Shown piece by piece: positions 43,081 through 52,188 of a DNA stretch of 64,000 nucleotides (its first letter is position 1; each line of letters opens with the position of its first letter). The notes beneath the pieces are model-generated. The model searched no databases and had not been told where the DNA came from. It worked only from the letters and a program-made list of their open reading frames with translations. The stretch covers positions 248,001 to 312,000 of the forward strand of contig CAVVWM010000011.1 in the NCBI GenBank assembly GCA_963751955.1. Reading direction: 5' to 3'. The DNA comes from JABDIY01 sp963751955. GTDB lineage: Bacteria > Actinomycetota > Acidimicrobiia > Acidimicrobiales > SZUA-35. The position numbers were made by a program, and so were the translations under genes.

Positions 43081-44471
43081 TGGCTGACGAGACTGCCAAT
43101 CGAAGCTGGCCCCTCACCAGTCTGATAGCGCTGCTCGGCTTCGTGTTCGTGCCAGCAATCATCACCGTTACCGGGCTGTCCGCTCCCGGGCAGGAATCTC
43201 CCGGAGAGGTCGAGAACAGCCCGGACGGCCTTAGTTATTCCGAGCCCGAGGAGCGTTCGCTCAGCATGATTGACAGGTGGGTGGAGTCGAGGGTGCCGGG
43301 ACGTGAGCTGGCGTTCGAGTTCGACCGGACCACGACCCGGGTCCTCGACGACAACTACACCGGGGCGATCGCCGCCAGCGATCGCGTGGAGCTCGGAAAC
43401 AAGGGTTGGCTGTTCCTTCGTGATGCCACACATCAGCCGTGTGCGACCCCTGACCAAGAGAAGGAATGGGCTGCGGAGATCGCCGTGGTCGAACGACTGC
43501 TACACGACGCCGGCAAGCAGATGGTGATCGCAATTGCACCCGACCGGGCGATCATGATTCCTGCCCTCATCGGTGACATCACCAACGAGTGCCAACGTCA
43601 GAACAGCGAAGTTGTCGAGCGGTTGGCCGAATCCAAGGCGGTCCTCAACCTCGGAGACACGGTAGGTGGAGAGTCACACGCCCTTCAGATCGATACACAC
43701 TGGAGCCCGGCCGGAGCCATGGCGGGAGCCCGAGCGCTGGTGGAGGCGATTCGGCCCGGCACCTGGGAGGAGCGAACCTTGAGCTCCGAGGTTGTTGACC
43801 GTCTCGGCGATCTCGACAGTCTCCTGGGCTATGAGAACACAGAGTCTGTGAACCTGCTCACGATCGAACAACCGAGGCCCACCAGCTTGGAAACGTTCCC
43901 CACGACGATTCCGGGTCGACCGTTGGTGCAAGCTCGTACCCCGGGCGCTCGAGCACATCATGTCCTCTTCATTCACGATTCCTTCGGCGGCTACACCCTG
44001 GCCGAAAATCCGTCCACTTATCTTTCCGGACTGGCCGCCTACTACGTCCGCCCCTGGTTCGATCGGGTGGACAACGTCCGGCTGGCGGGAACGACGTCAT
44101 ACAGCATCGCTGACGAACCCGTGATGGGGTCGCTCCAAGATGCTGAAACGGTGGCGATCCTCATGGTCCAGCGAACGCTGCCGGTGCGCCTGCGCACCGG
44201 CGGACTCAGCACGCCCCTGGCAGCAGCGCTGGTCAACCAGCTGGGATCAGCCGTCGATCCGACCTCACCTAGCGTCGGCGAGGGTGTGTTGGTTCTCGAC
44301 GGGCTCTCCCAGGGCTCAGAGGATCTCGAGGCCCTAGCCGACTCGGGTTCGATCCTGGACCGAGCGAACTACCCCGACCGCGTGGTGCTTCGCCTCGAAC
44401 CCGGAACTCGATTGACGTTGAGCGACCAACCAGCTTCGGCGAGGTTCATCCCTACCCAGCAACCTGGTTGA
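43080..44471 (+). CDS. AlgX/AlgJ-like SGNH-hydrolase-fold O-acetyltransferase
   Basis: ATG 43080 overlaps the MBOAT stop (TGATG). A single N-terminal TM segment (LTSLIALLGFVFVPAIITVT) anchors an extracytoplasmic domain of the AlgX/AlgJ type: GNKGWLFLRDATHQ, IAIAPDRAIMIPAL, the DTHWSPAGAMAGARAL motif (family DTHWTxxG, catalytic Asp-His) and VLFIHDSFGGYTL with the Ser of the SGNH triad. 463 residues. It would take acetyl from the MBOAT and place it on a cell-surface glycan. The C-terminus after 400 is a small beta domain of unknown role. Confidence 0.85.
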   Translation: MADETANRSWPLTSLIALLGFVFVPAIITVTGLSAPGQESPGEVENSPDGLSYSEPEERSLSMIDRWVESRVPGRELAFEFDRTTTRVLDDNYTGAIAASDRVELGNKGWLFLRDATHQPCATPDQEKEWAAEIAVVERLLHDAGKQMVIAIAPDRAIMIPALIGDITNECQRQNSEVVERLAESKAVLNLGDTVGGESHALQIDTHWSPAGAMAGARALVEAIRPGTWEERTLSSEVVDRLGDLDSLLGYENTESVNLLTIEQPRPTSLETFPTTIPGRPLVQARTPGARAHHVLFIHDSFGGYTLAENPSTYLSGLAAYYVRPWFDRVDNVRLAGTTSYSIADEPVMGSLQDAETVAILMVQRTLPVRLRTGGLSTPLAAALVNQLGSAVDPTSPSVGEGVLVLDGLSQGSEDLEALADSGSILDRANYPDRVVLRLEPGTRLTLSDQPASARFIPTQQPG

Positions 44472-44511
44472 TCGTCACAGGCCCTTGACCGCCGACACGG
44501 ATCGGACGAAC

Positions 44512-45708
44512 ATGTGTTCGATGCCAGCTTCGATCCTGCATGCCGACCTGGACTCGTTCTACGCGTCCGTGGAGCAGCGCGACGATCCATCGCTTCGCAA
44601 CCGTCCGATGATCGTGGGTCGCGGCATCGTGTTGGCCTCGAGCTACGAGGCAAAGGCAATGGGGGTTCGCACCGCAATGGGAACCTCCGCCGCCCTTCGA
44701 CTGTGCCCCTCAGCCGTAGTAGTGGACGCTCGAATGGGGGCCTATGTGGAGGCGAGCAAGCGTGTGTTCGAGATCTTCCGCGACACGTCGCCACTGGTGG
44801 AAGGGGTTTCGATCGACGAGGCCTTCATCGACGTCACCGGCCTCCGCAACATCGTTGGACCGGCCCCACTGATCGGGGCAACCCTACGACGTCGCATCCG
44901 CAACGAAGTGGGGCTGCCGATCACGGTCGGAATCGCCACCACCAAACACTGCGCCAAGGTCGCCAGCCAGGCGGGCAAACCTGACGGTCTGCTGGTGGTT
45001 CCCGCCGGTGGTGAGCTCGACTTCCTTTGGCCATTGCCGGCCAACAAGCTGTGGGGAGTAGGCAAGAAGACCACTGAGAAGCTGGGGAAGATCGGTATAG
45101 CGACGATCGGCGATCTTGCTGCTGCTGAAACGGACCGACTGATCGAGGCGCTGGGCAATGCCCATGCCCATCATCTCCAGGCGTTGGCCAACAATCGGGA
45201 CCCCCGAAGAATCGAGACCGATCGCAGGCGTAAATCCATCGGCTCGCAGCGCTCCTTCCCATCGAGAGGAATGACCGGAGATGACGCATGGGTCATCGTC
45301 TTGGAACTCGTGGAGAGGATCAGCGGCTCGATGCGGTCCAAGAACATCATGGGAAGAACGGTCACGCTCAATCTCCGGGACAACAACTTCAACAAGTTCA
45401 GTCGGTCCACGACCCTGACCGAAGCCAGTTGGTCCTCGGCCGAGATCGGACGGGCTGCCAAGAAGTTGTTTGGAGAGAACAGGGAATTCCTGAACAGCGG
45501 GGCTTGTACCAAGGTTGGGCTCTCGATCTCCAACCTGACCTCGCCTCACAATGTGCAGCAGAGCTTCCGGTTCGAGCCGGGCCGACCTGCTTCTGTGGAC
45601 GCCGCAGTCGATGAGATCAAGAAGCGCTTCGGTTCTGCCAGCATCGGTGCAGCCCGAACCTCACGTGAGGGGCCCGAGCACCACTCTCACCCCAACTGGT
45701 ACGAGTAA
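44512..45708 (+). CDS. dinB: DNA polymerase IV (Y family)
   Basis: Translesion polymerase copying damaged DNA. ATG 44512 (or 44521) leads into ASILHADLDSFYASVEQRDD with the first metal Asp, then the steric-gate region and SIDEAFIDVTGL with the catalytic D-E pair. The palm-thumb region (LWGVGKKTTEKLGKIGIATI, helix-hairpin-helix) and little-finger domain (SIGSQRSFPSRGMT) are complete. No C-terminal beta-clamp motif is evident in the last residues. No LexA-type box is seen upstream. It sits after the AlgX-like gene with a 40-nt gap. Confidence 0.93.
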   Translation: MCSMPASILHADLDSFYASVEQRDDPSLRNRPMIVGRGIVLASSYEAKAMGVRTAMGTSAALRLCPSAVVVDARMGAYVEASKRVFEIFRDTSPLVEGVSIDEAFIDVTGLRNIVGPAPLIGATLRRRIRNEVGLPITVGIATTKHCAKVASQAGKPDGLLVVPAGGELDFLWPLPANKLWGVGKKTTEKLGKIGIATIGDLAAAETDRLIEALGNAHAHHLQALANNRDPRRIETDRRRKSIGSQRSFPSRGMTGDDAWVIVLELVERISGSMRSKNIMGRTVTLNLRDNNFNKFSRSTTLTEASWSSAEIGRAAKKLFGENREFLNSGACTKVGLSISNLTSPHNVQQSFRFEPGRPASVDAAVDEIKKRFGSASIGAARTSREGPEHHSHPNWYE

Positions 45709-45716
45709 TCATTGGA

Positions 45717-45727
45717 GGGTCAGACCC
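45717..45727. repeat. Palindromic element GGGTCAGACCC
   Basis: Sits in the 42-nt gap between the dinB stop and the CoA-transferase ATG. Same family as 29501, 38841 and 50661. Confidence 0.6.
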
Positions 45728-45750
45728 CCAAGTCGTTCTAGAGTCTCAGA

Positions 45751-46888
45751 ATGACGGGAGCGCTTGATGGGGTTGTAGTCGCTGACTTCTCGAGGGTTCT
45801 GGCCGGACCCCTGTGCACCATGCATCTGGCCGACATGGGTGCCCACGTGATCAAGGTTGAGCGGCCCGGAAGCGGTGACGACACCCGGCATTGGCCGCCG
45901 TTCCTCGGCGACGGTATGTCGACCTATTTCGCTGCGATCAATCGGAACAAGGACAGCGTGACCCTCGACCTGTCAGACCCCGCTGACGCCGAGCTGGCGC
46001 GTCGCCTGGCTGATCGAGCCGACGTCGTGATTGAGAACTTCCGACCGGGAGTGATGGAATCGTTCGGCCTCGATAGCACCTCGGTACTGGAGCGCAATCC
46101 CAGTGCGGTGTACTGCTCGATCACAGGCTTCGGACGGGCCGGCGACGGTGCCGGCATGCCGGGATTCGACTTTCTCATTCAGGGAATGGGTGGCCTTATG
46201 AGTCTCACCGGACCCCAGGACGGCGAGCCCTATCGGGTCGGAGTCGCAGTGGTCGACGTATTGGCCGGACTGCATGCCCTCATCGGCATACTCGCTGCGT
46301 TGAACGCCCGGCACATCGAACGGCGGAAAAGGCCAGGTTGTCGAGATCGCCCTGATGCAATCGCTCCTGGCCGGAATGGTGAATGCCAGCTCTGCCGCGC
46401 TTCTCACCGGCCAGAACCCAGCGCGAGCAGGAAATCGGCACGCATCGGTGGCCCCATACGAGGTCTATGCCGCCAGCGATGGGCCCTTCATCATCGCCAC
46501 CGGCAATGACCGACAATGGCAACGGATCTGCGAGGTGCTCAATGCCCCCGCCCTCGCCAACGATGAACGGTTCGACACCAACGCCAGCCGGGTTCAGCAC
46601 ATCTCTGAACTCGCTGATGTGATGGCGCCCTATCTTGCAACACGAACCGCCGCCGAGTGGACCTCCGCCCTTCTGGCCGCACGGGTGCCGGCCGGTCCGA
46701 TCAATACGATCACCGAAGCCTTCGCTGACGCCGAGCGGCTCGGCCTCGATCCGATCTGGAACATCGAGGGAGTACGAAGTCCTCGCGCCCCGATCTCGCT
46801 GAGCCAAACCCCGCTGCAGGGGTTCAAGCGCCCGCCGACCTTGGGCGAAGACAGCGAGTCGATCCGAGCCTGGCTGGAGTCGGCGTAG
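45751..46888 (+). CDS. Family III CoA-transferase (CaiB/BaiF), interrupted by one extra base
   Basis: Family III enzymes move CoA between carboxylic acids. ATG 45751 gives VVVADFSRVLAGPLCTMHLA, DMGAHVIKVERPGSGDDTR with the catalytic Asp of the family a little further (NKDSVTLDLSDP region), and IENFRPGVMESFGL. At about 46321 (GAACGGCGG) the frame shifts; the second frame supplies GKGQVVEIALMQSLLAGMVN, ASVAPYEVYAASDGPFIIAT and VPAGPINTITEAFAD. Deleting one base gives 379 codons, the family length. The lesion is probably an assembly error. It converges on a lipoprotein gene 5 nt away. Confidence 0.88.
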
Positions 46889-46893
46889 CCCGG

Positions 46894-47382
46894 TCAGTCA
46901 GGGTCGTCGGTTGTCTGATCTGGCTCCGGCGTGAGGTCCGAGCAGTTCAGTACCTCTTCGCGTTCGCCGCAGGTGACTCCGAATCGTTCGTATTCACTCC
47001 CGATCGGAGCCTGTTCCCACAACTCGTCACAGGCGATTCCGTCGCCGGACTCGCATCGATCCCACAGCCGATCGAGTGCGGGGTCGTCGCCATATGAAAT
47101 CGGCCCGACGAATGGGAGATCCTCCGGCACCTCATCGGGAGCGTTCAGCATCTCTTCGGCCCGCTCACACGCTTGTATCAACTGCGATCGTGAATCACCG
47201 TCACCGAGACCGTCTGCGAGGCCGCTCACGCAGTTGGAGACCTCGATCGAATACCCCTCGGCCACCAGATCTCCGACCCTGGTCTCTCGCGTCACTTCCG
47301 GCGCCGGAGCCGGGCTGGAACACGCGGCTGTGGTTAAAACCGCCATCACCACGACGCCAAGTTGGGAAAGATTCCTCCGCAC
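46894..47382 (-). CDS. Secreted lipoprotein, cysteine-rich, unknown function
   Basis: The 162-residue protein has a lipoprotein signal (VVVMAVLTTAACSSPAPAP) and an acidic mature part with six cysteines: NCVSGLADGLGDG, QACERAEEMLNAP, DRCESGDGIACDELWEQAP and VTCGEREEVLNC. The segment LDRLWDRCESGDGIACDELW resembles a short disulfide-linked domain seen in many actinobacterial secreted proteins, but I cannot name a family. GTG 47382. It would be anchored outside the membrane. Confidence 0.72.
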   Translation of the reverse strand: MRRNLSQLGVVVMAVLTTAACSSPAPAPEVTRETRVGDLVAEGYSIEVSNCVSGLADGLGDGDSRSQLIQACERAEEMLNAPDEVPEDLPFVGPISYGDDPALDRLWDRCESGDGIACDELWEQAPIGSEYERFGVTCGEREEVLNCSDLTPEPDQTTDDPD

Positions 47383-47478
47383 ACTCCCCTATCGGCCCAG
47401 CGTGCCTGGCCGTGAGCGGCCTTCGGATGGAAAGATCGCCACCCATCAAGTCTGTCCTGCTGGCGTGGCTCCAGCATT

Positions 47479-47491
47479 CCCCCAGCGGGGG
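47479..47491 (-). terminator. CCCCC-AGC-GGGGG hairpin after the GntR gene
   Basis: A short perfect 5-bp GC stem 37 nt beyond the GntR stop on the minus strand, in the 145-nt gap before the lipoprotein gene. No T-run follows, so function is tentative. Confidence 0.35.
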
Positions 47492-47527
47492 TCCTCGGAT
47501 GAAAGCTGCCCGCCAACACAGATTGGG

Positions 47528-48235
47528 TCAGCCGAGCCGGGGGGCCTTTTCGAGGTCGACAACAAATCGGGTGAGATGTGAGGGGAAGACGTGTTCGGCC
47601 ACCAGCACCGGGGCGCCGTTGGTGTCAAAGGTTGTTCGCTCCACGGTGAGCACGGCCGACCGTTGCGGAACCCCGAGTAGTTTCGCATCGTCGTCGCTCA
47701 CCACGTCGGCTCCGATGGTCTGAGTTGCACCCCCGATGTCGGCAGCGATGACGTCGTAGAAGCTGTGATTTGCCACCTGAGCCCTGCTCAGCTCAGCACC
47801 AAGGTCCTCACGACACCACACCGTGACCCGCGCAAAAGGCTGGCCATCGGCCAGGTTGAGCCGACGCACCTCCAGTACTCGGTCGCCAAGTTTGGCCGCC
47901 GCGGCCCGATGGTTGGTGGTATCGACAAAGCGGAACGCCAGGATGCGCCGCTCGGTAGTTCGCCCGGACGCTTCCAACTGAGCTTCGATCGTGGTGAGTC
48001 CGGTGAGCGGCTGAGCTACCGGATTTGCTGTTGCCATCCAACCAAACCCCTGGCGGGACTCGACAAGACCTTCATTCCGAAGAACTTCCAGTGCCTTGCG
48101 GATCGTGACACGGCTGGCGTCGTGGCGCTCACCCATCTGTGCTTCCGACGGCAGCACCTGGCCGGCGTCGAACTCACCCGCAACCAGCCGTTCCCGAAGC
48201 GAGTCAGCAATCTGTTGGTAACGGATAGGTCTCAT
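47528..48235 (-). CDS. GntR-family transcriptional regulator (HutC subfamily, UTRA domain)
   Basis: A 235-residue repressor-type protein. Residues 1-70 form the winged helix: YQQIADSLRERLVAGEFDAG, LPSEAQMGERHDASRVTIRK and ALEVLRNEGLVESRQGFGWM. Residues 85-230 are a UTRA ligand-binding domain (RRILAFRFVDTTNHRAAAAK, FARVTVWCREDLGAELSR, VLTVERTTFDTNGAPVLVAE). ATG 48235. It is divergent from aconitase (89 nt), with an AT-rich repeat between that may be its operator. HutC-type ligands are often organic acids or histidine-pathway compounds, so citrate-cycle control is a reasonable guess. Confidence 0.9.
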   Translation of the reverse strand: MRPIRYQQIADSLRERLVAGEFDAGQVLPSEAQMGERHDASRVTIRKALEVLRNEGLVESRQGFGWMATANPVAQPLTGLTTIEAQLEASGRTTERRILAFRFVDTTNHRAAAAKLGDRVLEVRRLNLADGQPFARVTVWCREDLGAELSRAQVANHSFYDVIAADIGGATQTIGADVVSDDDAKLLGVPQRSAVLTVERTTFDTNGAPVLVAEHVFPSHLTRFVVDLEKAPRLG

Positions 48236-48258
48236 TGGGGCTTTTCCTCTCGACCAAC

Positions 48259-48275
48259 TTGTATTATAGTTGTAT
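48259..48275. promoter_or_regulatory. Candidate GntR operator: TTGTAT repeats one helical turn apart
   Basis: TTGTAT occurs at 48259-48264 and 48270-48275, 11 bp apart, in the only AT-rich stretch of the GntR-aconitase intergenic region. HutC-type boxes such as TTGTATATACAA share the TTGTAT half-site. It would place the regulator over the divergent start region. Confidence 0.45.
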
Positions 48276-48324
48276 CAGATCGAGTCGAAAAGACCAATAG
48301 AAGCAACTACCAGAGGAGCGCCCC

Positions 48325-50616
48325 ATGGCCGTTGGCCCCGAAACCCCTATCGAACTGATCAACGGTGTCTACGTCACGCTCGATGAGCGAGTCGGTGGGA
48401 TGCGATCCCGGATGGGTCGGCCTCTCACCCTGGCCGAGAAGATCCTCGCCAACCACCTCGACAACCCAGACGCAGAGGTGGAACGGGGCAAGAGTTATGT
48501 GGACTTCCGACCCGATCGCGTTGCCATGCAAGACGCCACCGCACAAATGGCATGGCTCCAGTTCGATACGGCCGGCCTGAGCGAAGTTCAGGTTCCGACC
48601 ACCACACACTGCGACCATCTCATCCAGGCCAAGGTGGAGGCCAAACAAGATCTGCTTCGAGCTGTCGACACCAATGAGGAGGTCTATGACTTCCTTCGCT
48701 CAATCAGCGCAAAGTACGGCGGCGGGTTCTGGGAACCGGGTAGTGGCATCATCCACCAGGTCGTGCTGGAGAACTACGCCTTCCCCGGCGGGATGATGAT
48801 CGGAACCGACAGCCACACGCCCAACGGCGGCGGTCTCGGGATGATCGCCATCGGTGTCGGCGGTGCTGATGCGGTTGACGTGATGACCGGATTCCCGTGG
48901 AACGTCCGCTGGCCCAAACTCATCGGCGTCCACCTCACCGGCTCGCTGAGCGGCTGGTCCGCCCCCAAGGACGTCATCCTGAAGGTCGCGGAGATCCTCA
49001 CCGTGAAGGGCGGCACGGGAGCGATCGTCGAATACTTCGGGGATGGGGCCAACAGCCTGAGCGCCACCGGCAAGGCCACGATCTGCAACATGGGAGCCGA
49101 GATCGGTGCCACCACCAGTCTGTTCGGCTACGACGACGCCATGGCCCGGTACCTCAAGAGCACCGGTCGCGAGGCAACCGCCGACGCCGCCAACGCTGTC
49201 GCTCACCACCTGCGGGCCGACGACGAGGTCCTTGCCAGCCCCGGCGACTACTTCGATCAGGTGATCGAGATCAACCTCGACGAGCTGACCCCCCACATCA
49301 ATGGCCCCCACACGCCCGATCTAGCTCGCGAAGTGAAAGCCTTGGGAGCCGAGGCCGCTCAAAAAGGCTGGCCGCTCGAAATCAGCGCCGCACTCATCGG
49401 CAGCTGCACCAACAGCTCCTATGAAGACATCACTCGGGCCGCATCCATTGCCCGTGAGGCTGCAGCGAAAGGTCTCAGCGTGAAGACCCAGCTGCTCATC
49501 ACGCCCGGATCCGAGCAAGTGCGAGCCACGATCGAGCGTGATGGTCTGCTGGCCGACTTCGAGGCCCTCGGTGCAACAGTTCTCGCCAACGCATGCGGCC
49601 CTTGCATTGGGCAATGGGACAGGTCGGCGGAACGTTCACCCGGTGAGACCAACGTCATCGTCACCAGCTACAACCGCAACTTCCCCAAGCGCAACGACGG
49701 CGACGCTGCAACCTTGGCATTCGTCACGTCGCCCGAGACGGTGATGGCGTTGGCCCTCTCCGGATCGATCGATTTCGACCCGGTCAACGGCACGTTGCTC
49801 AACGACGCCGGAGAAGAGGTTTCACTATCGGTGCCGGTCGGCGTCGAACTCCCCCCGAAAGGCTTCGATCCCGGTGAGGAAACATTCATCGCTCCTCCAG
49901 CCGACGGATCCGGTATCGATGTGGCGGTTTCCCCTACGTCGGACCGCCTCCAGCTCCTTGCTCCGTTCACCGCCTGGGACGGCAACGATTACGCCGATCT
50001 TCCCGTTCTGGTGAAGGCTCAGGGCAAGTTCACCACCGACCACATCTCGATGGCCGGCCCGTGGCTGAAATATCGCGGTCACCTGGAGAACATCTCGGGG
50101 AATCTCTACCTCGGTGCGGTGAACGCTTTCTCCCAGGCCGACGGCGGCGAGTACGAGGTCGGCTACGGCAAGAATCAGCTGACCGGAGAGATCAGCACCT
50201 TCCCGAACATCGCCAAGGCGTACCACGAGGCCGGCCAGCCCTGGGTTGTGATCGGTGATGAAAACATGGGCGAGGGCTCCAGCCGCGAGCACGCTGCGAT
50301 GGAACCACGGTTCCGACTGGGCCTCGTGGCGATCGCCCGTAGCTTCGCCAGAATCCACGAAACCAACCTGAAAAAGCAGGGCATGATCCCACTCACCTTC
50401 GTCGACCCCGCCGACTACGACAAGATCGGCGAGGACGACCGAATCGCAGTTGTCGGGTTGTCCGACCTCACACCGGGTAAGACCGTCACGGTGCACGTCA
50501 CGCAACCGTCGGGCGAAACGTGGTCGTTCGAGGGCAACCACACCTTCAGCAACGCGCAGATCGAGTGGTTCAAGGCCGGTAGCGCACTCAACGTGATCCG
50601 TCGCAACCTGGCATAA
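48325..50616 (+). CDS. acn: Aconitate hydratase, mitochondrial-type
   Basis: The 763-residue 4Fe-4S enzyme interconverts citrate and isocitrate in the TCA cycle. The cluster cysteines are C361 (IGSCTNS), C424 and C427 (NACGPCIGQ), with the same 63- and 3-residue spacing as in mitochondrial aconitase. TTHCDHLIQAK, IGTDSHTPNGGG and the swivel-domain GEGSSREHAAMEPR are all present. At about 760 residues it is the ACO2-like class, not the 900-residue AcnA more usual in actinobacteria. ATG 48325 with GAGGAG upstream. Divergent GntR regulator. Confidence 0.95.
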   Translation: MAVGPETPIELINGVYVTLDERVGGMRSRMGRPLTLAEKILANHLDNPDAEVERGKSYVDFRPDRVAMQDATAQMAWLQFDTAGLSEVQVPTTTHCDHLIQAKVEAKQDLLRAVDTNEEVYDFLRSISAKYGGGFWEPGSGIIHQVVLENYAFPGGMMIGTDSHTPNGGGLGMIAIGVGGADAVDVMTGFPWNVRWPKLIGVHLTGSLSGWSAPKDVILKVAEILTVKGGTGAIVEYFGDGANSLSATGKATICNMGAEIGATTSLFGYDDAMARYLKSTGREATADAANAVAHHLRADDEVLASPGDYFDQVIEINLDELTPHINGPHTPDLAREVKALGAEAAQKGWPLEISAALIGSCTNSSYEDITRAASIAREAAAKGLSVKTQLLITPGSEQVRATIERDGLLADFEALGATVLANACGPCIGQWDRSAERSPGETNVIVTSYNRNFPKRNDGDAATLAFVTSPETVMALALSGSIDFDPVNGTLLNDAGEEVSLSVPVGVELPPKGFDPGEETFIAPPADGSGIDVAVSPTSDRLQLLAPFTAWDGNDYADLPVLVKAQGKFTTDHISMAGPWLKYRGHLENISGNLYLGAVNAFSQADGGEYEVGYGKNQLTGEISTFPNIAKAYHEAGQPWVVIGDENMGEGSSREHAAMEPRFRLGLVAIARSFARIHETNLKKQGMIPLTFVDPADYDKIGEDDRIAVVGLSDLTPGKTVTVHVTQPSGETWSFEGNHTFSNAQIEWFKAGSALNVIRRNLA

Positions 50617-50660
50617 ACCTCAGGCTGTAGAAAGAGTCCGGCTCTCCTGTCACCGTGGGA

Positions 50661-50674
50661 GGGGTCAGACACCC
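50661..50674. repeat. Imperfect palindromic element GGGGTCAGACACCC
   Basis: One-base-interrupted copy of the GGGTCAGACCC family in the 123-nt gap between aconitase and the HAD-LPLAT gene. Confidence 0.5.
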
Positions 50675-50739
50675 TTGCCGACCAAGACCGACACAGATCG
50701 GCTTAGCCAGCCATCCAGGTGGCCGATAGGTTTACGTCT

Positions 50740-52110
50740 ATGACCGGAGCAGCCTTTTTTGATCTTGACCGCACGCTGCTTCAAGGAGCCAGCGGGCCCC
50801 TCATCTCCTCAGCGCTACGAGCCGAGGGCATCCTGCCCGACAAACCGATTCGGGGCCAGGATCTGCTCTTTGGCATCTTCAACGTGATCGGCGAGACGCT
50901 TCCCTCGATGGCCCTGACCCGACTGGGAGTTCGCGCCACGAAAGGGTGGTCGGTTTCGGCCTTCAAAGCTGCCGGACAGCGGGTTGCGCCTGCGTTGGCG
51001 GACGCCGTTGAGCCGTTCGCACGCGAGATTATCAAGGACCACCACAAGGCCGGCCACAAGGTGGTGCTGGCGACAACCACTCCGTATGAACTGGTGAAAC
51101 CTTTCGCTGAGTTGATGGGATTCGATGCGGTTCTGGCGACTCGCTACCGGTCCAGCGATGGCGAAACATACGACGGCTCGGTCGACGGCGAGTTCGTATG
51201 GAATCAGGGCAAGGCTCGCTGCGTGAAGGCCTGGGCCAAGTCGAACCTGATCGAGCTGACCGACAGCCACGCGTACTCCGACAGCATCTTTGACCTGCCG
51301 ATGCTCCGTAGCGTCGGTCACCCGACCGCGGTGAACCCTGACGCACGTCTCTGGGCGCTCACAAGGGTGACCGGTTGGCCGGTTTTGTACTTCACCGCCC
51401 CTCCCGGAGTTCCCAAGCCACTCGGCATAGAACCCCAACGAGTTGTGGCTGAACTGGCACGACCAGAATTCTTGCCGTGGGTGCGAATCGAGGTTGAAGG
51501 TTTGGAGAACCTCGACGACGTCGCCGGAGTGATCATCACCCCGAACCACCGCAGCTATATCGATCCGGTCATCGTTTCCCAAGCCATCAGCCGCGTTGAC
51601 CGGCCGGTTCGATTCCTCTCCAAGAAAGAGGTCACCGATGCACCGGTGGTCGGGCCGATCGCCCAGGCGATGGGCGCTATTCGGGTCGATCGACAGAACA
51701 AGACCGGCCACCCGATGGACGAAGCGGCACGGGCGCTGCGGGCCGGCGAGGTAGTCGCAGTATTTCCACAGGGAACCATTCCTCGGGGTCGCGACTTCTT
51801 CGACCCTGATCTCAAGGGACGCTACGGGGCGGTGCGCCTGGCGCTCCAGTCTGGAGCACCGGTTGTGCCGGTCGGGCTTTGGGCTACCGAGCGAGTATGG
51901 CCTCGCAATCGCAAGCTGCCCTACCTTCTGAACTTTGCCGACCCGCCTCATGTCACGGTGAAGTTTGGGGATCCCTACCACCCCGAAACGGATGATCTCG
52001 ACACAGAGACCACGGTCCTGATGCAGAAGATCGTCGATCTGTTGCCTCCCGAGGCGCGCGCCCACCACACGCCGACCCAGGCCGAGTTGGCCCGAACAAT
52101 GCCTGGTTGA
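50740..52110 (+). CDS. HAD-IB phosphatase-LPLAT acyltransferase fusion (Rv2483c-like)
   Basis: ATG 50740 is chosen over GTG 50719 because FFDLDRTLLQGASGPL then sits at the usual distance. Residues 1-215 are a HAD-IB phosphatase: DLDRT motif I, VVLATTTPYELVKPFAE and YSDSIFDLPMLRSVG. Residues 250-450 are an LPLAT: ITPNHRSYIDPVI (H-x4-D), GAIRVDRQNKTG, VAVFPQGTIPRG and VPVVPVGLWATE. M. tuberculosis PlsC (Rv2483c) has this fusion and makes phosphatidic acid. Here the HAD active site is intact, unlike the HAD half of the reductase at 36.5 kb. It precedes the 6C RNA. Confidence 0.9.
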   Translation: MTGAAFFDLDRTLLQGASGPLISSALRAEGILPDKPIRGQDLLFGIFNVIGETLPSMALTRLGVRATKGWSVSAFKAAGQRVAPALADAVEPFAREIIKDHHKAGHKVVLATTTPYELVKPFAELMGFDAVLATRYRSSDGETYDGSVDGEFVWNQGKARCVKAWAKSNLIELTDSHAYSDSIFDLPMLRSVGHPTAVNPDARLWALTRVTGWPVLYFTAPPGVPKPLGIEPQRVVAELARPEFLPWVRIEVEGLENLDDVAGVIITPNHRSYIDPVIVSQAISRVDRPVRFLSKKEVTDAPVVGPIAQAMGAIRVDRQNKTGHPMDEAARALRAGEVVAVFPQGTIPRGRDFFDPDLKGRYGAVRLALQSGAPVVPVGLWATERVWPRNRKLPYLLNFADPPHVTVKFGDPYHPETDDLDTETTVLMQKIVDLLPPEARAHHTPTQAELARTMPG

Positions 52111-52188
52111 CATGAACACGCTCGCTCTATGACGACTTTCACATAGCCGGTGCCGACACTGCGGTGTTTCGCTGTTCTATCCTTGATG

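Noticed and set aside
50815..52119. 434-codon open frame antisense to the HAD-LPLAT gene
   Set aside because: Shadow of a well-supported gene; the translation has no recognisable motif and low-complexity Arg/Gly stretches.
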